The notes under the pieces are model-generated. The model saw nothing but the letters and a program-made list of their open reading frames with translations, was not told the DNA's origin and searched no databases. A stretch of 64,000 nucleotides of DNA from positions 1 through 64,000 of the forward strand of contig WARS01000032.1 in the NCBI GenBank assembly GCA_008933995.1, written 5' to 3'. Below are positions 26,301-38,692 of this stretch, piece by piece (positions within the stretch are counted from its first letter, which is position 1; each line of letters opens with the position of its first letter). This stretch comes from Datnioides undecimradiatus. Its lineage: Eukaryota > Chordata > Actinopteri > Lobotiformes > Datnioididae. Both the position numbers and the translations under genes were made by a program.

Positions 26301-26749
26301 CACACAAACTCCAGTAAATAGTGTTTATTTGTCTGGCCAGCATAATTTACTGTGACTAAATGGATGCTGAAATATTGACAAAGCCTTTCCAAGGAACCAT
26401 ATAAAGTGCTATCTCACAAAGGAGGGCTCTAGAAAGAAACTATAAAAAGTCTTATTTGGTCTGGCAGGTTGCCCGGATGGCAAGTGAAAACAAAGGCTGC
26501 CTACGCACTCACACATACACACACAGACTATCAGTGACAAGAGAAAGACGTGCCAGACAGGCAACCCCACCAGGAACACTTTCACCTGTGCCACACACAA
26601 AACATTGTACTGGGACAAGTGTGTGAGTGTAAGAGATTTATTTCCTTTGACATTTCCATTTCCTCGCAGATTTGCACAGTTGCACATCTTCACCTTCACA
26701 GAAATGGAAGTTTTTAAGGAAGTTTTGAGTCTGAACAGTGTACATTTTA

Positions 26750-26750
<1 letters not shown>
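26301..26750. other. Non-coding sequence
   Basis: No feature is supported. The 138-139 codon minus-strand frames over 26409-27057 depend on the adjoining GT tract, which they read as Thr-His repeats, and have no recognisable domain. Confidence 0.55.

Positions 26751-26792
<42 letters not shown>
26751..26792 (+). repeat. (GT)n microsatellite
   Basis: About 21 GT units are read directly. Confidence 0.97.
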
Positions 26793-26793
<1 letters not shown>

Positions 26794-29700
26794 CCTGTTT
26801 CCCTGTGTGTGTATGAATGAGTCATCCTGGGATGACCCCACCCTACGTGGGCGGTTGATTTGGCGGGCCGGGAGTATTTGGCCTCTGTCAGTCTGCCTGT
26901 CCCAGACAGAACTGCTCACATAACTGGCCTCTTTGTTCCAAATGTCACTCCTCTTAGGAAGAGAAAGGATCCCATCGCTGCCTCTTGTGCTCTTTCCTTG
27001 TGTCTTTCTCTGTGCCGCCATGACTGAGCCCGTCCCACAAAAGACTGAAAGCGGCATGTCACGGGCTACTTATACACATGTTGTACAACCTGAACAAACA
27101 GCATTTTTTGCATTTCAAATGGCGAGCTGGAGGTCCTCTGTTTCTTCTCATCTTGTTGATGCTTTATCCTGTAAGAGTATTGCTCTCATTCCTCATCTGC
27201 ATTACCTCCTGTTGCACATGAACAACTGAAATAGTGCTTTTGTGGGCACGTTTGAAGTTGTTGTGCAGCTAATTTTCGCCTGGAGTTACGTAAATGCCAA
27301 AATGAAACATAAGTGTTGCGCTCCAGCTGAGGAGAATTATTTACTAGAATACTTGTGGTGTCAAATGGGCATGTTGTTTGATACTAGATTATTGCATTAC
27401 ATAAGCAGCATCAGCATTTAGCATCATATTCGAAATTTCACATTTTATTCTTTCTCAGTAACAAAGTGACACTAGTGCTGTACTGGTCATTTGAAACTGG
27501 GCTCTTCACCCATTCTGTGTTTACAATTTCCTTGCAGACTGGCTGATTGGATAGGGGTTAAGGGGTGTTTTTATGACCGAAATTAAGGCAAGGCTAGGAG
27601 TAGATTAAATGTTGAATGTCATTACACACATTAGGCCTTTTATTTTCCCCACCACCTCTGAAAAACACTTTTAACTTGTTTTTTTTAACGAGTTTTTTTA
27701 TCCATATTACAGCAAGGTTATTGCAGCAGTAAATCTGGATTTAAATGCTAGACTGGTTAACTTTCTCCACCTGATAGCACCTTGTGTATATTGGTCAGTA
27801 TAACACCACAACTGTATTCTTTAGGTTCTCTTCAAGGTAACCTCTGACGTTATTTCACATTACGAAACAGGAAACCGCTGCCATGCAATCACTGTGTTTA
27901 CGTTCATTCACAGCAGCCGTTGCAGTGCGCAGAATGTCTGCAATCAAATGACTTTGCCAGAATTGTGTTACAGAAAAGGACAAGAGAGACTCTCTCCTGC
28001 TTCCTTTTATGTTGTCTCCAAAACACATGCATCAGAAAACTGTAGGTGAAAACACAAGCAGCCTGTTCTGACCAATCACAAGCTGTTACTGTGTTGCAAC
28101 TGCACTGATTTGATTGGCCAAGTAGCATCATGTGAGATCATTTACAACACATGCATCTGGTTCGTGAGTTTCCTGGGCTGCTGAACCAGTGCTGTAACAG
28201 CTAGAAATGTTGCATTGGTTGACATTAAAAACTGTCAAAATTGATTGTTTTGCTAACAAGGTGGATTGGTGTCCCCCCTAATGCCCTCTCAAATTGCTAA
28301 CACACGTAACCACCACTGGTGTGACATAACTGCTTAGTTTTAAGACCAGCTTAATGGTAACATAATCGCACCAAAACACAGATTTACTTTTCAACAGTGA
28401 TTTGAAGTAATTATGGAAAGACAAATTATGTTGTCCAGCTAATGGAGGCGTCAGCAGCCCTTCTGTGTGTGGTTCTAGAGGGCATGCACTAAAAATTAAT
28501 TTGGCTATTTAATTTGCAGGATTTGTTGGTCAAAAAAGTGGAAAACTGCAATTTACTTTCGATGTGAGACTTCCAAAATCTGCCCTTAATGTTGCTGCAA
28601 TATCAAAATTAGCCCACATTTTCTACAATTACTCAAATATGAGGCTGACATTCAGATTTTCCATTTAATAAGTTAATCAAATCCTTATGAGCCTGTATCC
28701 ACTCTGTTTTATAGTCAGGTTATTAGAGCTCTTTTGAAGGTTAAATGGGCACACAGGTTAGCAACTTCAAGCAGGTGCCTCTTCACAATGACTCATAAAA
28801 CACAAGCACTTCACAGTGTTGAAGAGTCTGTTTAATTTACCAGGTTTTCACTTCATACAGTACGACTAAGCTTCCTAGGTTGCTGCACTTAAAAATGTAA
28901 AACATGGTTACTAAGAGCATAGAAAGAAACTACTGCTGTGACTCCTTTGCACACCTCTATAATAGAAGGATTATTATGGTTCATTCTTGTATTTCAAGAT
29001 GGGGTGATTGAGCTGTTAACACTGAATTAATGTTTGGGACAATCAAGGCAAAGAGTTGGCGCAGAGACCTTGATGAAGAGGTTTGAAACATGCTGCAGAA
29101 TGGGCGTGACCATTGTTATTGGAATAATCATCTAATGAAAGTAATTTTAATAATTTTCACTTCTGTGAAATTAAGTTCACAGTGCTTCGACATTAAAACG
29201 ATCCAACACACATAGAAATAATGTTTTAAAGGGTCAGGAAAGAAGCAATGGTGGAAATAGAAACATTAAATAAAAACACACATTTCCATTCACACTGACC
29301 ACATGATATGGAATCATCATGGAATAATTGATGAGTTTATCTTCAGTTGTTCAAAGAAACAAAAATACCCCGAGGAAATAATGACTGGTATGAAAGATTT
29401 TTATTAAGCATTTGTCACATGCTACAAGTTCCATGAATCATGAGCTACAAACAAAGTGTTTCAGTGAAAAGCATGAAAAGTGTGTGAATAATATTTGAGA
29501 AATGACTCCAAGGTGATCGGTTCACCTTTCACGTTTCTATGAAACACCGTTTTAACTGTTTTGGTGGATTTTTTTTTTTTTTTTTTTTTCCAGATGGATC
29601 GAGTTTCACATTGTCTGTGAGGCAGTGCCCCAGTTTGACTTGTGCTCATGTCATATCATGCCTTTTAATTAAGATTTAACAGCGAATACAGCAAAGCATG

Positions 29701-30179
29701 TCAGCATCAGGTCATAAGCCGGTGTACTGTTACACTGACAAAGTGAAAAAGGCAGGTGTTAACCCTTTGACACCCAAAATAAAATTTAATTCATGGAATC
29801 TGACAAGGTGAGGATAAAAAAAACTACTAATTAAACTGTAATAAAAGCTGTCAAACATATGAATGAAACTGCAAACTGAAGCTGAGAATTTGATGTAGTC
29901 AGTCATGGTATTGTTATTTTCTTCATTTGTATCATCAGTGTATTAGAGATTAAAGGGATTAAGATTTGCTCAACTCTTAGCTACTGAGGTGGCACTGAAA
30001 CCGTCTTGCTTTAGCTCAGCGCCGTCAGCTTCTGGCAAACAAAGTTTTCAAAGTGTCCTTTCACCAAACAAACTCCCATGCAGTGAAAAAATACACTGAA
30101 GAAATACACTGAGACGCGCAACAAGCTGCTCTGAGACCAGCGTGGTTCCATTTCATTCTGTTCCTAGTTATGAATATGT
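26793..30179. other. Non-coding sequence
   Basis: An AP-1 word TGAGTCA (26818-26824) overlaps a 16-bp near-perfect palindrome, GTCATCCTGGGATGAC (26821-26836). A T run lies at 29569-29589. A weak hAT-like fragment may lie at about 27388-27450. No gene is seen. Confidence 0.5.
27388..27450 (+). repeat. Possible small fragment of the hAT-like repeat
   Basis: GATTATTGCATTACATAAGC followed by AGCATCAGCATTTAGCATC resembles the middle of the hAT-like family, where GATGCATTAATGTGTAAGCA is followed by GCATTTTAATG. Only about 50 bases can be matched, with mismatches, so this may be chance. Confidence 0.25.
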
Positions 30180-30740
30180 GCCGCTCATGCTCTGACGTCC
30201 TCTTCTTTGAAGTTTCATCTAAGCAGTGTGCAACCATGTGGGCCTCTTAATTTCCCTGTAATGCCTACCATTAGCTCTCAGTCCCCAGTGCTCTGCCAGC
30301 AGCTGTCCTGCGGCAAACATCTTTTAAATGAAATGTTTACCATAGCAACTACCAGTTCCAAATGTAAGGGCATTTTTGAAAAATATGTTTGCTGTTTTCT
30401 CCTAATTGTCACCCCTGTGTCCATCTGTACATGCCAAAGACTAATTGGCAAGCTTGCTTTTTATCTGGTTTAACAGCCCTGCAGTATGTCAATACCTCCA
30501 CACCCGTTATGGTTACTGAAACAATATGTATATGAGAACTCCTCAAAGGACTCCATAAACAACGCTGCTGGAAGCATAGAAAAGTCAATAAATCATCCAG
30601 ATCAGGCCTGCACATTGAAATTCATAAGCACACTGATATTCTGGCAGCATGCTCACAAAAGGAATCGGGCTGTTTTGTTTTATCTCTGTTCTGGTGCCAG
30701 GGAACGTTAAGCTTTCCCAGTATTTAATGGCACGTGAATT
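30180..30740. promoter_or_regulatory. Candidate conserved non-coding block with homeodomain and RFX-like words
   Basis: This long simple-repeat-free block contains TAATTG at 30403-30408, TAATTGG at 30442-30448 and an X-box-like GTTTACCATAGCAAC at 30335-30349, one base longer than the ideal spacing. Three overlapping short frames cross it, none with a known domain. Its length and texture make it one of the better CNE candidates in the window. Confidence 0.3.
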
Positions 30741-31374
30741 GGCAAGGCAGAAAGGTCAAATGTAAAATGTATGACTTAAAGGCAATCTGGCAATATGGAA
30801 GCACTTAAACAGAGGCGACTGTGCTCCATTAGTCCTACACTGTGTGTACAACCGCTGAGTGGAGACGGCATCGTCTCACTGATCAGATTTTAGGAAGGCA
30901 AATTATCGTTGTCACCTGAATTGGATTACATCTAAGAGGAATAAAACATGTCAAAATATTCAACATCATGGCAGTGGAGTGAATGAATGTAAACAGTCTG
31001 GGGAAAATCGGTCATATTAACCAGTAGACCATGAAACAAGGGTTAAGGTTTCATGCATTTTTTGCTTCATGCGTAATCATCTGGACAACTTTTTAGGAGC
31101 TGTAAATACACAAGTCTTCTGATCATCAAGAAAACACATTTAGCCAAATACTCTGCTTGACATTAGAGAACAAATTTACTCAATCAGAGTCAGACTTTAC
31201 AAACTAAATGCATGCATATGGGGGATTTGTTTTAGTGCAGGTGTCAGCACTGCAAAGGACAATAAAAAAGTAAAATAAAATTAGACCGATGAAGATGAAG
31301 GGTATATTGAAGGAAAGTGAACAAGGAACTGTGGTTGCTGTCACATTGTCAGTCTGCATAAATTCAGCCAATAG
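30741..31374. other. Non-coding sequence flanking the LINE
   Basis: No gene is seen. The 3' end of the neighbouring LINE is not sharp. AATAAAAAAGTAAAATAAAA at 31261-31280 is A-rich on the plus strand, whereas a minus-strand LINE would leave a T-rich plus-strand tail, so it is probably not its poly-A. Confidence 0.45.
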
Positions 31375-31769
31375 AAACTGGGGTGACAAGAAGGGTAGTT
31401 GTTTATGAGGGTTATGGCCTGAAGAAAGAAGCTGTGGAGGAGGTACGTAGTCTTTGGTTTTAGGTCTCTCATTGTGAGTCTTTGCTGAGGAGGAGCTTAA
31501 AGCCAGGATGAGTAAAGGCTCTGTCAAGGTTTCCTGGGCTCTCTTCCTGGTCCTAGATGAGTGCAGTTGTGTCAGATGGGGTGAGTTTCTGCCGCATAAT
31601 GTGCTGTAGTCTCTGAGCGTGATAATGCAGAGCCAAACCAGACAGAGATTGAAGAGGTGATGATGGATTCAATTACAATGATATAGAATTTGGACATCAC
31701 TGACTTGGACTCAAAAAATAAAGGCGCTGCTGCCCCTACTCAGCCGTAGTGTTGATGTTCACGCTCGAC

Positions 31770-32132
31770 TTAAGATCCTGTTGTATGATGGATCCAAGAA
31801 ATTTCTGAGACAGCTTTGTGGATCTCATGGGTTTGATTCATGTCTGATCTATTTCCACTGCTGAATGTGTTTAGCTCCTGGCTGTTGACTTCACACCCTG
31901 ACGCTAGCCGTTTGATGTCCTCTTGGTACATCTCTTTGTGAGACAGAGACAAGCACAGTTTGACACATTGGCTGTTGAATGTACAATCACTGGTGTAGAT
32001 TGAGTCGCGCACTGGAGGGAGAACAGGGGTGAGGTGTAGCGGTTCTGAGATGTGGTCACTGACTAACTGTTTCCTGTTGGAGAGGAAGTTATGAATCCAC
32101 TGGCAGAGAGGGGTGGAGGCACTGAGGTGCAT
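31770..32132 (-). pseudogene. LINE reverse transcriptase remnant, palm/thumb side
   Basis: A 120-codon open stretch on the minus strand. It begins SASTPLCQWIHNFLSNRKQ, corresponding to the family's CRWITDFLTDRKQ segment before the GAPQGCVLSP turn. It continues with YTSDCTFNSQCVKLCLS and YQEDIKRLASGCEVNSQELN, which match YTNDCT, SVKLLKFADD and the YRQEVEHLVSWCSQNNLELN region. The FADD catalytic block, expected just after CVKL, is missing, so the enzyme could not work. It is part of the LINE at 31375-33660. Confidence 0.8.
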
Positions 32133-32146
32133 TTTTTAGCGCCAGA

Positions 32147-32347
32147 TCAGAGTGTTGAAAGCAGAGCTGAGGTATACAGACAGTAAGCTGTCACATGTGT
32201 GTTTCCTGTCAAGGTGCTGTAAAATGTAGTGCTAGACTGGTTTATAGCACACAGATCTATTTGCTTTAGATACAAATTGCAGAGGGTCTTCAAAGAGTCG
32301 GTAATGGTTTTGAGATGCAGCCAGATGAGTCTCTCAGAGCACCTCAC
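32147..32347 (-). pseudogene. LINE reverse transcriptase remnant, fingers side
   Basis: This 66-codon stretch starts MRCSERLIWLHLKTITDSL, matching the MKCFERLVLAHLK motif of CR1/L2-type RTs. It ends with YCLYTSALLSTL in the position of LFVDFSSAFNTL, so the first catalytic aspartate region is corrupted. It lies directly upstream, in element orientation, of the 31770-32132 fragment in a different frame. Confidence 0.8.
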
Positions 32348-33175
32348 AACAACAGAAGTCAGTGCTACTGCCTTTTAGTCAATCAGACTTGTATTGTCAT
32401 GGTTTTTGGTGACCACAGTGATGTCAGATGTTTGGTAGCAGGGCTGGCATGAGGCACTGATTCAAGGCCAGAGTGAAGAGATCTGCCAAGACAGGTGATT
32501 AACAGCTGTTTGACACAGTGATTTACTGGTGAAATTCAAACTGGTCGAACAGCATTTCTGTTCCTTTGTTTCTTAAGGGTAGTGTGTGGTGATCATAGCG
32601 GGACTGGAAGTGAGAGCTGGCGAAAATAAAGAGGCGAGGGAGTGGCACCCAAGGTGGCACCAAAAGATGTGGCCAGGTGATGGGGATGGGCCCGAGGTAG
32701 ATGTCCTCTGTCAAATCTATGTAGGTTTAAAATCTGTAAAGTCTGAAGTCTGAATTTTTTTCAAACTGTCCAACAATCATGTGCAGAAAAATACTGTCCA
32801 GGTTTCATTGTTTGGATGGTGGGAGTATCTTTACTGAATTTTTGTATGATAACCACTCTTACAGGCCTCCTCCTTCTTGCATCAAAGCTGGGGTTCATCA
32901 TTAATGTGTGGCTGATCTATGCAAGAATGCAGGCGTCTCAACAAAAATTATGATGAGGAGGTGACCATCTCATCCTGACGATGTGCCAGACTGTGGAGCC
33001 CACGCAGTCAATCAGACTCTCTATTTCCACCATTATCACATTTGTAATCGACTTCAATACTGTGAGCTTTTGTCTGTGTGAGGTAAAGAGATGGGAGAGA
33101 GAGTGATCAGAGTGATGAAACTATAGTCGTCCACTTCTGCCTCCTGCTTTCTCCGGGTGGGTGTTTGATCTGTTA

Positions 33176-33382
33176 TTACGTCTGTTCTATGCCTAGGTTG
33201 GAGACACAGAAATCACCCAATATGATAACTTCAGAGTCTGAGTGCAAATGTTTGACTTCTATGATAGGACCATTGAGCGTTGTGAGTAGCTGGCATTTGC
33301 CCAGGCATGGATGTACATTCCAATCAGTATATAGACTTAAATTCACTGGGAGAGTACAATTGTTTTCAGTTAAGAGCCACAC
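33176..33382 (-). pseudogene. LINE endonuclease remnant
   Basis: This 68-codon minus-strand stretch contains VIILGDFCVSNL, corresponding to the GDFN(H/Q)xNL motif of LINE apurinic endonucleases. The usual Asn is replaced by Cys. Its place about 830 bp upstream, in element orientation, of the RT remnant fits a single ORF2 layout. Further endonuclease-end sequence appears to run on to about 33650. Confidence 0.72.
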
Positions 33383-33660
33383 TTTTCATGTCTTTCTTAA
33401 GTGTAACAGTCACATCACTGCATCTGTGGTTCGGGTAAAAACATATTCCTTCAACTTTGCTTCTCTGATTGAGGGTCTGCTGTACAAAGAGAAGCTCACA
33501 AGAGATGTTATTTAACCAAGTATCCTCAGAGCAGAATGCAGATGAGCTGAAAAATTCCTTAATATGCCTGATCAGTTATGGCAGATTTGTCTATTTTGCT
33601 GCAGAGTGAGCAGATTTCAAGATTATCTGTAGGGGCGATTCCCCTCGTCTCACTCAAGCG

Positions 33661-34479
33661 TCATCTCCTATTCACTTTGTCACTGACATCTGGTTGATTT
33701 TTGTCTACATGGTGCGTTCAGAACATTTACTCCAGAGTATCCGAGTTTTATGAAAGTTAATTTTCGACGAACATGTAGCGGGACTTTCTTGAGAGCACTA
33801 AATATATTGGATGAATATATATGTTGAGTCTCGAATAAAATGGCGCGCAGTCATTTTAATAATCAGACAGAAACGGAAAGAGAAAGTGTAAATAATCTAT
33901 TTAATCTCCACAGTGTTTAACTGGATATGCTCTCATGTTACAGCAAATGGAATGTTTTTCCAAGCACAAAGAAGTTTAAAGGAAAGCCCAGTGACTCAAT
34001 CAGACAAGTTTAAACAATATGCTGATGACTGTCTGCTACGAACCTGCCCTTACTGACCTCAGCCACACCCAACACCTACTGAGACCTATCCCTTTCACTG
34101 TGTGCTGCAGTAAAGAGAAAAATGTGGTGGAAAATGAAAACATCATGAATCACATTGGGGTTAAACTGCAAAAAAGTAGCAGCACTCTGGGTCACCGACT
34201 CACAAATTGGAACCATTTACCCTCTGCGTTTGTTTATAGTGTCCTTATTGTAACTCTTGTAACACGGATGTCCAGGTGACTGATTCTCTTAAATAAACAA
34301 GCTGATACACTAAACAAAAGGTACATCAGGTCTGAATTATGGCTATGCCACTTGTCACTTGTGCTTTTGAGAAATGCCATGCAACAGTGTGGTCTTGAGA
34401 CCATCTACATGTACAATTGTCCTATCTGAGTTCATGAACACATGCTTTCTTTATTTGTCCTCACAGCATCTTTCAAAAT
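33661..34479. other. Non-coding sequence
   Basis: No gene, repeat or clear motif cluster. The 86-codon frame at 34019-34279 has no domain that I recognise. Confidence 0.5.
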
Positions 34480-34880
34480 AAAACAAATTGCCCTGCAGCC
34501 GTTGCTAACATCTTCTACACCACATCTTCTAATTATGCCTTCCATCCATGGTACACAGTGTGATTATGTGTCAGCCATAGAAAGATGGATATGTAATTGC
34601 CTCTTTAAGTATCATGATGGATTACTTCCCTGTTCTGATTAATAGCAAATGATGGATCTCTCTGAAGGCACATGAATATTTTGGATAATTTCCCCCCCCT
34701 TGTCCATGTTCTCCAGATGTACAGATTAGTCTTTGATTTTTAATACAGCCAGCTGAAACGTGACACGATCATTCACAGCTAATGCATTTGGGAGACGGCT
34801 TTGCCAGATATATCTTTTTAGTGCGGTGTAGTGCTCACTGGAGAGCCCTCATTGAAGAGGCGTGATTTCCTCAGAGCATC
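34480..34880. promoter_or_regulatory. Candidate conserved non-coding block, homeodomain words
   Basis: A simple-repeat-poor block contains TAATTATG (34530-34537), TAATTG (34594-34599), a GATTAAT at about 34637 and GCTAATGCATTTGGG at about 34779. The clustering of TAAT words suggests a developmental enhancer, but AT-rich DNA produces such words easily. It ends just before the T run at 34928-34940. Confidence 0.27.
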
Positions 34881-37800
34881 TTTTTATCCCCACTGATTAA
34901 TACGATACACCCTGTTCATTCTCAAGGGTTTTTTTTTTTTTAATGTATTTATCTTTTTTAAATTTTCAGGATTTTCTGGCACAGTGAACCAGTTTGCACA
35001 GCAACCCCGACACACGGATAGATGTGACTGGAAAGGGTGGCTGCTGCAATGTGTTGGTGAGTCATAAAGAAGCCGTGACACTGGGATTTCTGTGGAACTG
35101 GAATAGGATCAGGTAGAACATCTTGTACAGTAAATAAAACCTTTTGCTCCAGCTACTTTCCCACAGGAGAATAGAACAAATTACTGCTGAAGCACAAAAA
35201 TTTAGCACACTGGGGTCCAATTTTAAACATGGGATATGAACTCATGTGCAACAAAAAATTCTAAAGAGTGAAGAAGAAACTTTACACAAGTTAAATTGTA
35301 AAATAAATTGTTAAAATGAAATAAATAAAGGGTAAACTTTAGGTTTTCTTCACTGTATTTCACTTCAAACATCACCATTTGGCTGTTAAGGTCTGTAAAT
35401 TAAATCATATTTCTGTGCATGATTTTTTAAAATATATTGTTCATGTTTTTGTTTTATTATTAAAGAGAAAGAGAAACAAGATGTTTGCGAAATACTCCAA
35501 ATTATTTTTGTCACAGCAGGAACATCGAAGACAAAATAAATTTTAAAAAATGCTCTGCAGTTTACAAGCCATGGACAGCCAGTGTGTTCTTAGCAGTGGT
35601 ACTGAGGACCACAACAGCATCTAAATGGGTAAGGCTTGTTTAAAGGAGTTATTTTAGTTATTTTAATGATATATAAAGGTATGTTTATTTTCAGTTTAAA
35701 GCACCTGACCAGCTAATTAGAAAACTAACATGTTAGCTTCAAACTGATGTTGGTAGCTTACTTATCATCTGCTAATTTGGTCACCAGTTAAACAAACCAA
35801 GGTGCAGGAGAAGCAGTGTGCTCATGTTTGTTAGTCAATTATGCATTTAATGCTAAGAAAAGATAAAAAAAGAAATAAATAAATAAAATAAGAGACAAAC
35901 ACCTCTCCCAAAGACAACTGGTACAAAAGAGCAAAAAAAGAGTTGGTTCTCTTATTTTCTGTCTAAATTCTCTGAGTTCTGCATTTATTTTGTTCCTCTA
36001 ACCTCTCCCCCTTACTGGCATATCTATATCCTCTCTACATACTGCACATGCACTCTCCCACCCACCCGTGTAATCACAGAGGTCCTCCTTCTCCAGCCTA
36101 CGTCAATCTCTCAATCTCCTTAATCAGTCACTCCAGTTTTAACCTACAGAAGACTCAGGTCTACTGTTGTTGGCTGTAGTCCTTGTATGTATGTTCTCAC
36201 ATGTTTGTTTAATCACCCACTATGTTATGTTCTGTCTTGTTCACTAATTAAAAAAAAGGACAGTGCACTTGTGCTAAATTAGAGGCGTTCCCGTTAAAGT
36301 AGACCAGCTTTTTGTGAACTTATACTAACAAAAGGCTGGTGTGCGTATGAACCATCTACAGATGGGTGGGTGATGGGTGAACATTTGAAATTTTAAAACA
36401 AGCAAAGTGTGATAAAGAAAAGAAGTGATCCAGTAGTTGCGTGAACATGGGGACCGTTTTGCAAAGCCTCGGCAAAGCTGCACCTCATAGACTCGAGTTT
36501 TTGAGTTCTTTTTTTTTTAATCAACTAAATAAGCAGATGGTGAAAGTTCCACTGTTTGGTGGATCTCGGTTTTTAAATGATTTACTGGCAGCACACCACG
36601 GTATATTAGGATATTTCTGATGGAAACCAACTTCTGTGCCAGTTCTCAAATTGCACTAATCGAAAACATAGTCGGTAAAATCTGTTCTAGCTGAAACATT
36701 TTCATACCCGCTAAAAACTCTGGAAAAAAACATCATAAAAACCAGAACAAAATTATAGGTTGCAGAGTAAACAATTAAAACCCATGATACCTCTTACTGT
36801 ATGCGGCTGCTGCCTTGAGTGTATTTGTGTGTGTATATGTCTTTGTCTGTCTTGTTTTGATCCTTAAGGTGAATTTCTGAGAACTCTTAACATATTGCCA
36901 GGACTTTGACGTAAAATCGCCACTGGAAAATCACTTGAGTCGCACCTGAATCCTTTGTGTATGACTGCTGGGAATACACACACAGAGCAAGGTCCATCGT
37001 GTGAGCCATGTGCTTGTGGATATCTGTTGGCATCTGGCTCTTATTTCCTTTCTCCATGTCACAGGCGCAAAGGCTTTAAGCATGAGTCACAGCCCTCAGA
37101 CCTCCCGGGCATCCAGGCTCGCCTCTACAGACACAATACAAGATCACTGAAAATGTCACGACCATTTTGCTGAATTACAGTAACACGGAGTCAGACGAAA
37201 CCTTTAAAAAAGTAGCATTTTAACACGACTGAGAGCTCTTTTAGCCACAACAGATGCAATCAATTAACCAGATTTAATCAAGCCTTGTGTCTTGTCATGT
37301 TGGCTTCTGTTGCGGAACTTTAATTTTTTAATGATAACAGAGCTTTTATTTCAATGTCGAACAGAGACAAAATCACTCATGACTTATTTCCCTCTACGGT
37401 AGGTCACGACTGTGGATTCATTTCTGCCCCACAGCTAGTGATGAGCGTGCTGTTTTTTATTTCAAGGCCGATCGGATGTGCTCTGATTGCACAAGATGTC
37501 GGTGCGCAAATACCCAGGAAAAAAAAACAAATACACGCACTGTACTTAAAAGAAAATAAAAGCAACTGAAACATCAAAAACTGTACCACTTAAAACATGC
37601 ACGATGTGTCTGAAAAACAGACCGGACTGGGTCGAATGTCCGCGGGGACAAATAGATCTGAGAATTTTAAAAGGGGGGGACATATGATATGCTAGCAACA
37701 TGCCATTTTGATTTCCTCTCTAGATTTAGAACAAGCTCCCCGTTTGCACTCATTCTGTGTTGTATTACAAACCTATTCCTCCACAAATATTGTTTTGATG

Positions 37801-38692
37801 CAAATGCCAACAGGGACATCTAAGCTTGTTTTGTCCTGTGTCTCGGACTCTCTGTGATTAGCAGTGGAAGTGTGGGAACAACACCGGGGCCAGAGGCCAC
37901 GCTTTGTTCTCTTTCTGCCGTGCTCTGGTCCAGTCTGGTCTGTAGGGGCCATTTTGAGGAAGGCGGTCACAACAATAATGCACTGACTCACCAGCGAGTT
38001 GCACAGACGGCTTGGCAATTTCCACAATGCATTCAAATCTGCGTCACGGTACTTGAAAAACGCAGCAGTGGACTGTACAATGAGCAGGCTGAGGCACAGC
38101 GCCAGCTACATAGCAGATATCACAGAGAGGCTACAAAGGCTCAGGCGCTGGCAGGCACGCAGGATGTTTTAGTCGTCTATGTTTTACTGCTGCTGCGTCT
38201 GGTTTGGCCCTTACTCTTATCTCATCCAGCGACTGGATATAGAGGAAATACAGTAGGCTTCCACTTCCAGACCTGATACAGTAGCAGCAAAACTAAGGGC
38301 ACATGCAGTAGTATGTTTTCTAACATGTTGTGTCTGCCTGAAAGCAGAATATGGGTTAAAGATTCTTGAGCACTACATTATTCTTAATTACAAGTCAAAC
38401 AGACTCTTTCAGATATTATATTTAACAGATAAAGCTACGAACGTTTTATATTCAACAATATGATCACACCAACAACGAGCTGAACCATACCTACTGTCTG
38501 TGTAGCTAAAGCCTGATATAGCTCATTCCTTTGAATCTCTACTTTTGTCCAAAAACACATCAGTGGGCCACACTGTTACAGTGAGTGACATGATCCATCA
38601 TTACGAATAGTTTGAGACAAGCTTTGCAGGGTTAAGGTGCGGGAGTTGTAAAGTATTGAGTGATGGACCAGTGCACTGTGTGTTTTGGTGTG
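34881..38692. other. Non-coding sequence
   Basis: Small simple repeats only: an AAAT-rich run at 35870-35890 and short A/T runs. The block 37340-37530 has CNE-like texture. The frame at 37854-38276 (140 codons, plus) ends in a hydrophobic stretch and has no recognised domain; I leave it uncalled. No other feature is seen. Confidence 0.5.

Larger units (their letters stand above)
31375..33660 (-). mobile_element. Degraded LINE, CR1/L2/Rex1 group, minus strand
   Basis: A decayed non-LTR retrotransposon about 2.3 kb long. Read on the minus strand it has the expected order: apurinic endonuclease-like remnants at higher coordinates (about 33650-33170), a poorly preserved linker, then reverse transcriptase remnants (about 32470-31600) and the short C-terminal and 3' part. 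Diagnostic fragments are GDFCVSNL (endonuclease), SERLIWLHLKTITDSL and CQWIHNFLSNRKQLVS (RT), each close to teleost CR1/L2/Rex1-type proteins. Many frame changes separate the fragments, and the FADD catalytic block is not found where expected, so the copy is dead and old. The 5' region is truncated, as is usual for LINEs. The exact clade cannot be fixed without a database search, and both boundaries are approximate. Confidence 0.85.

Noticed and set aside
26409-27057. Two overlapping minus-strand frames of 138-139 codons
   Set aside because: Both are extended by the (GT)n tract, which translates as Thr-His repeats and carries no stop codons on that strand.
34972-34998. Word similar to miR-128 (CACAGTGAACCAG)
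   Set aside because: It departs from the mature sequence after the first part, and there is no complementary arm for a precursor hairpin.
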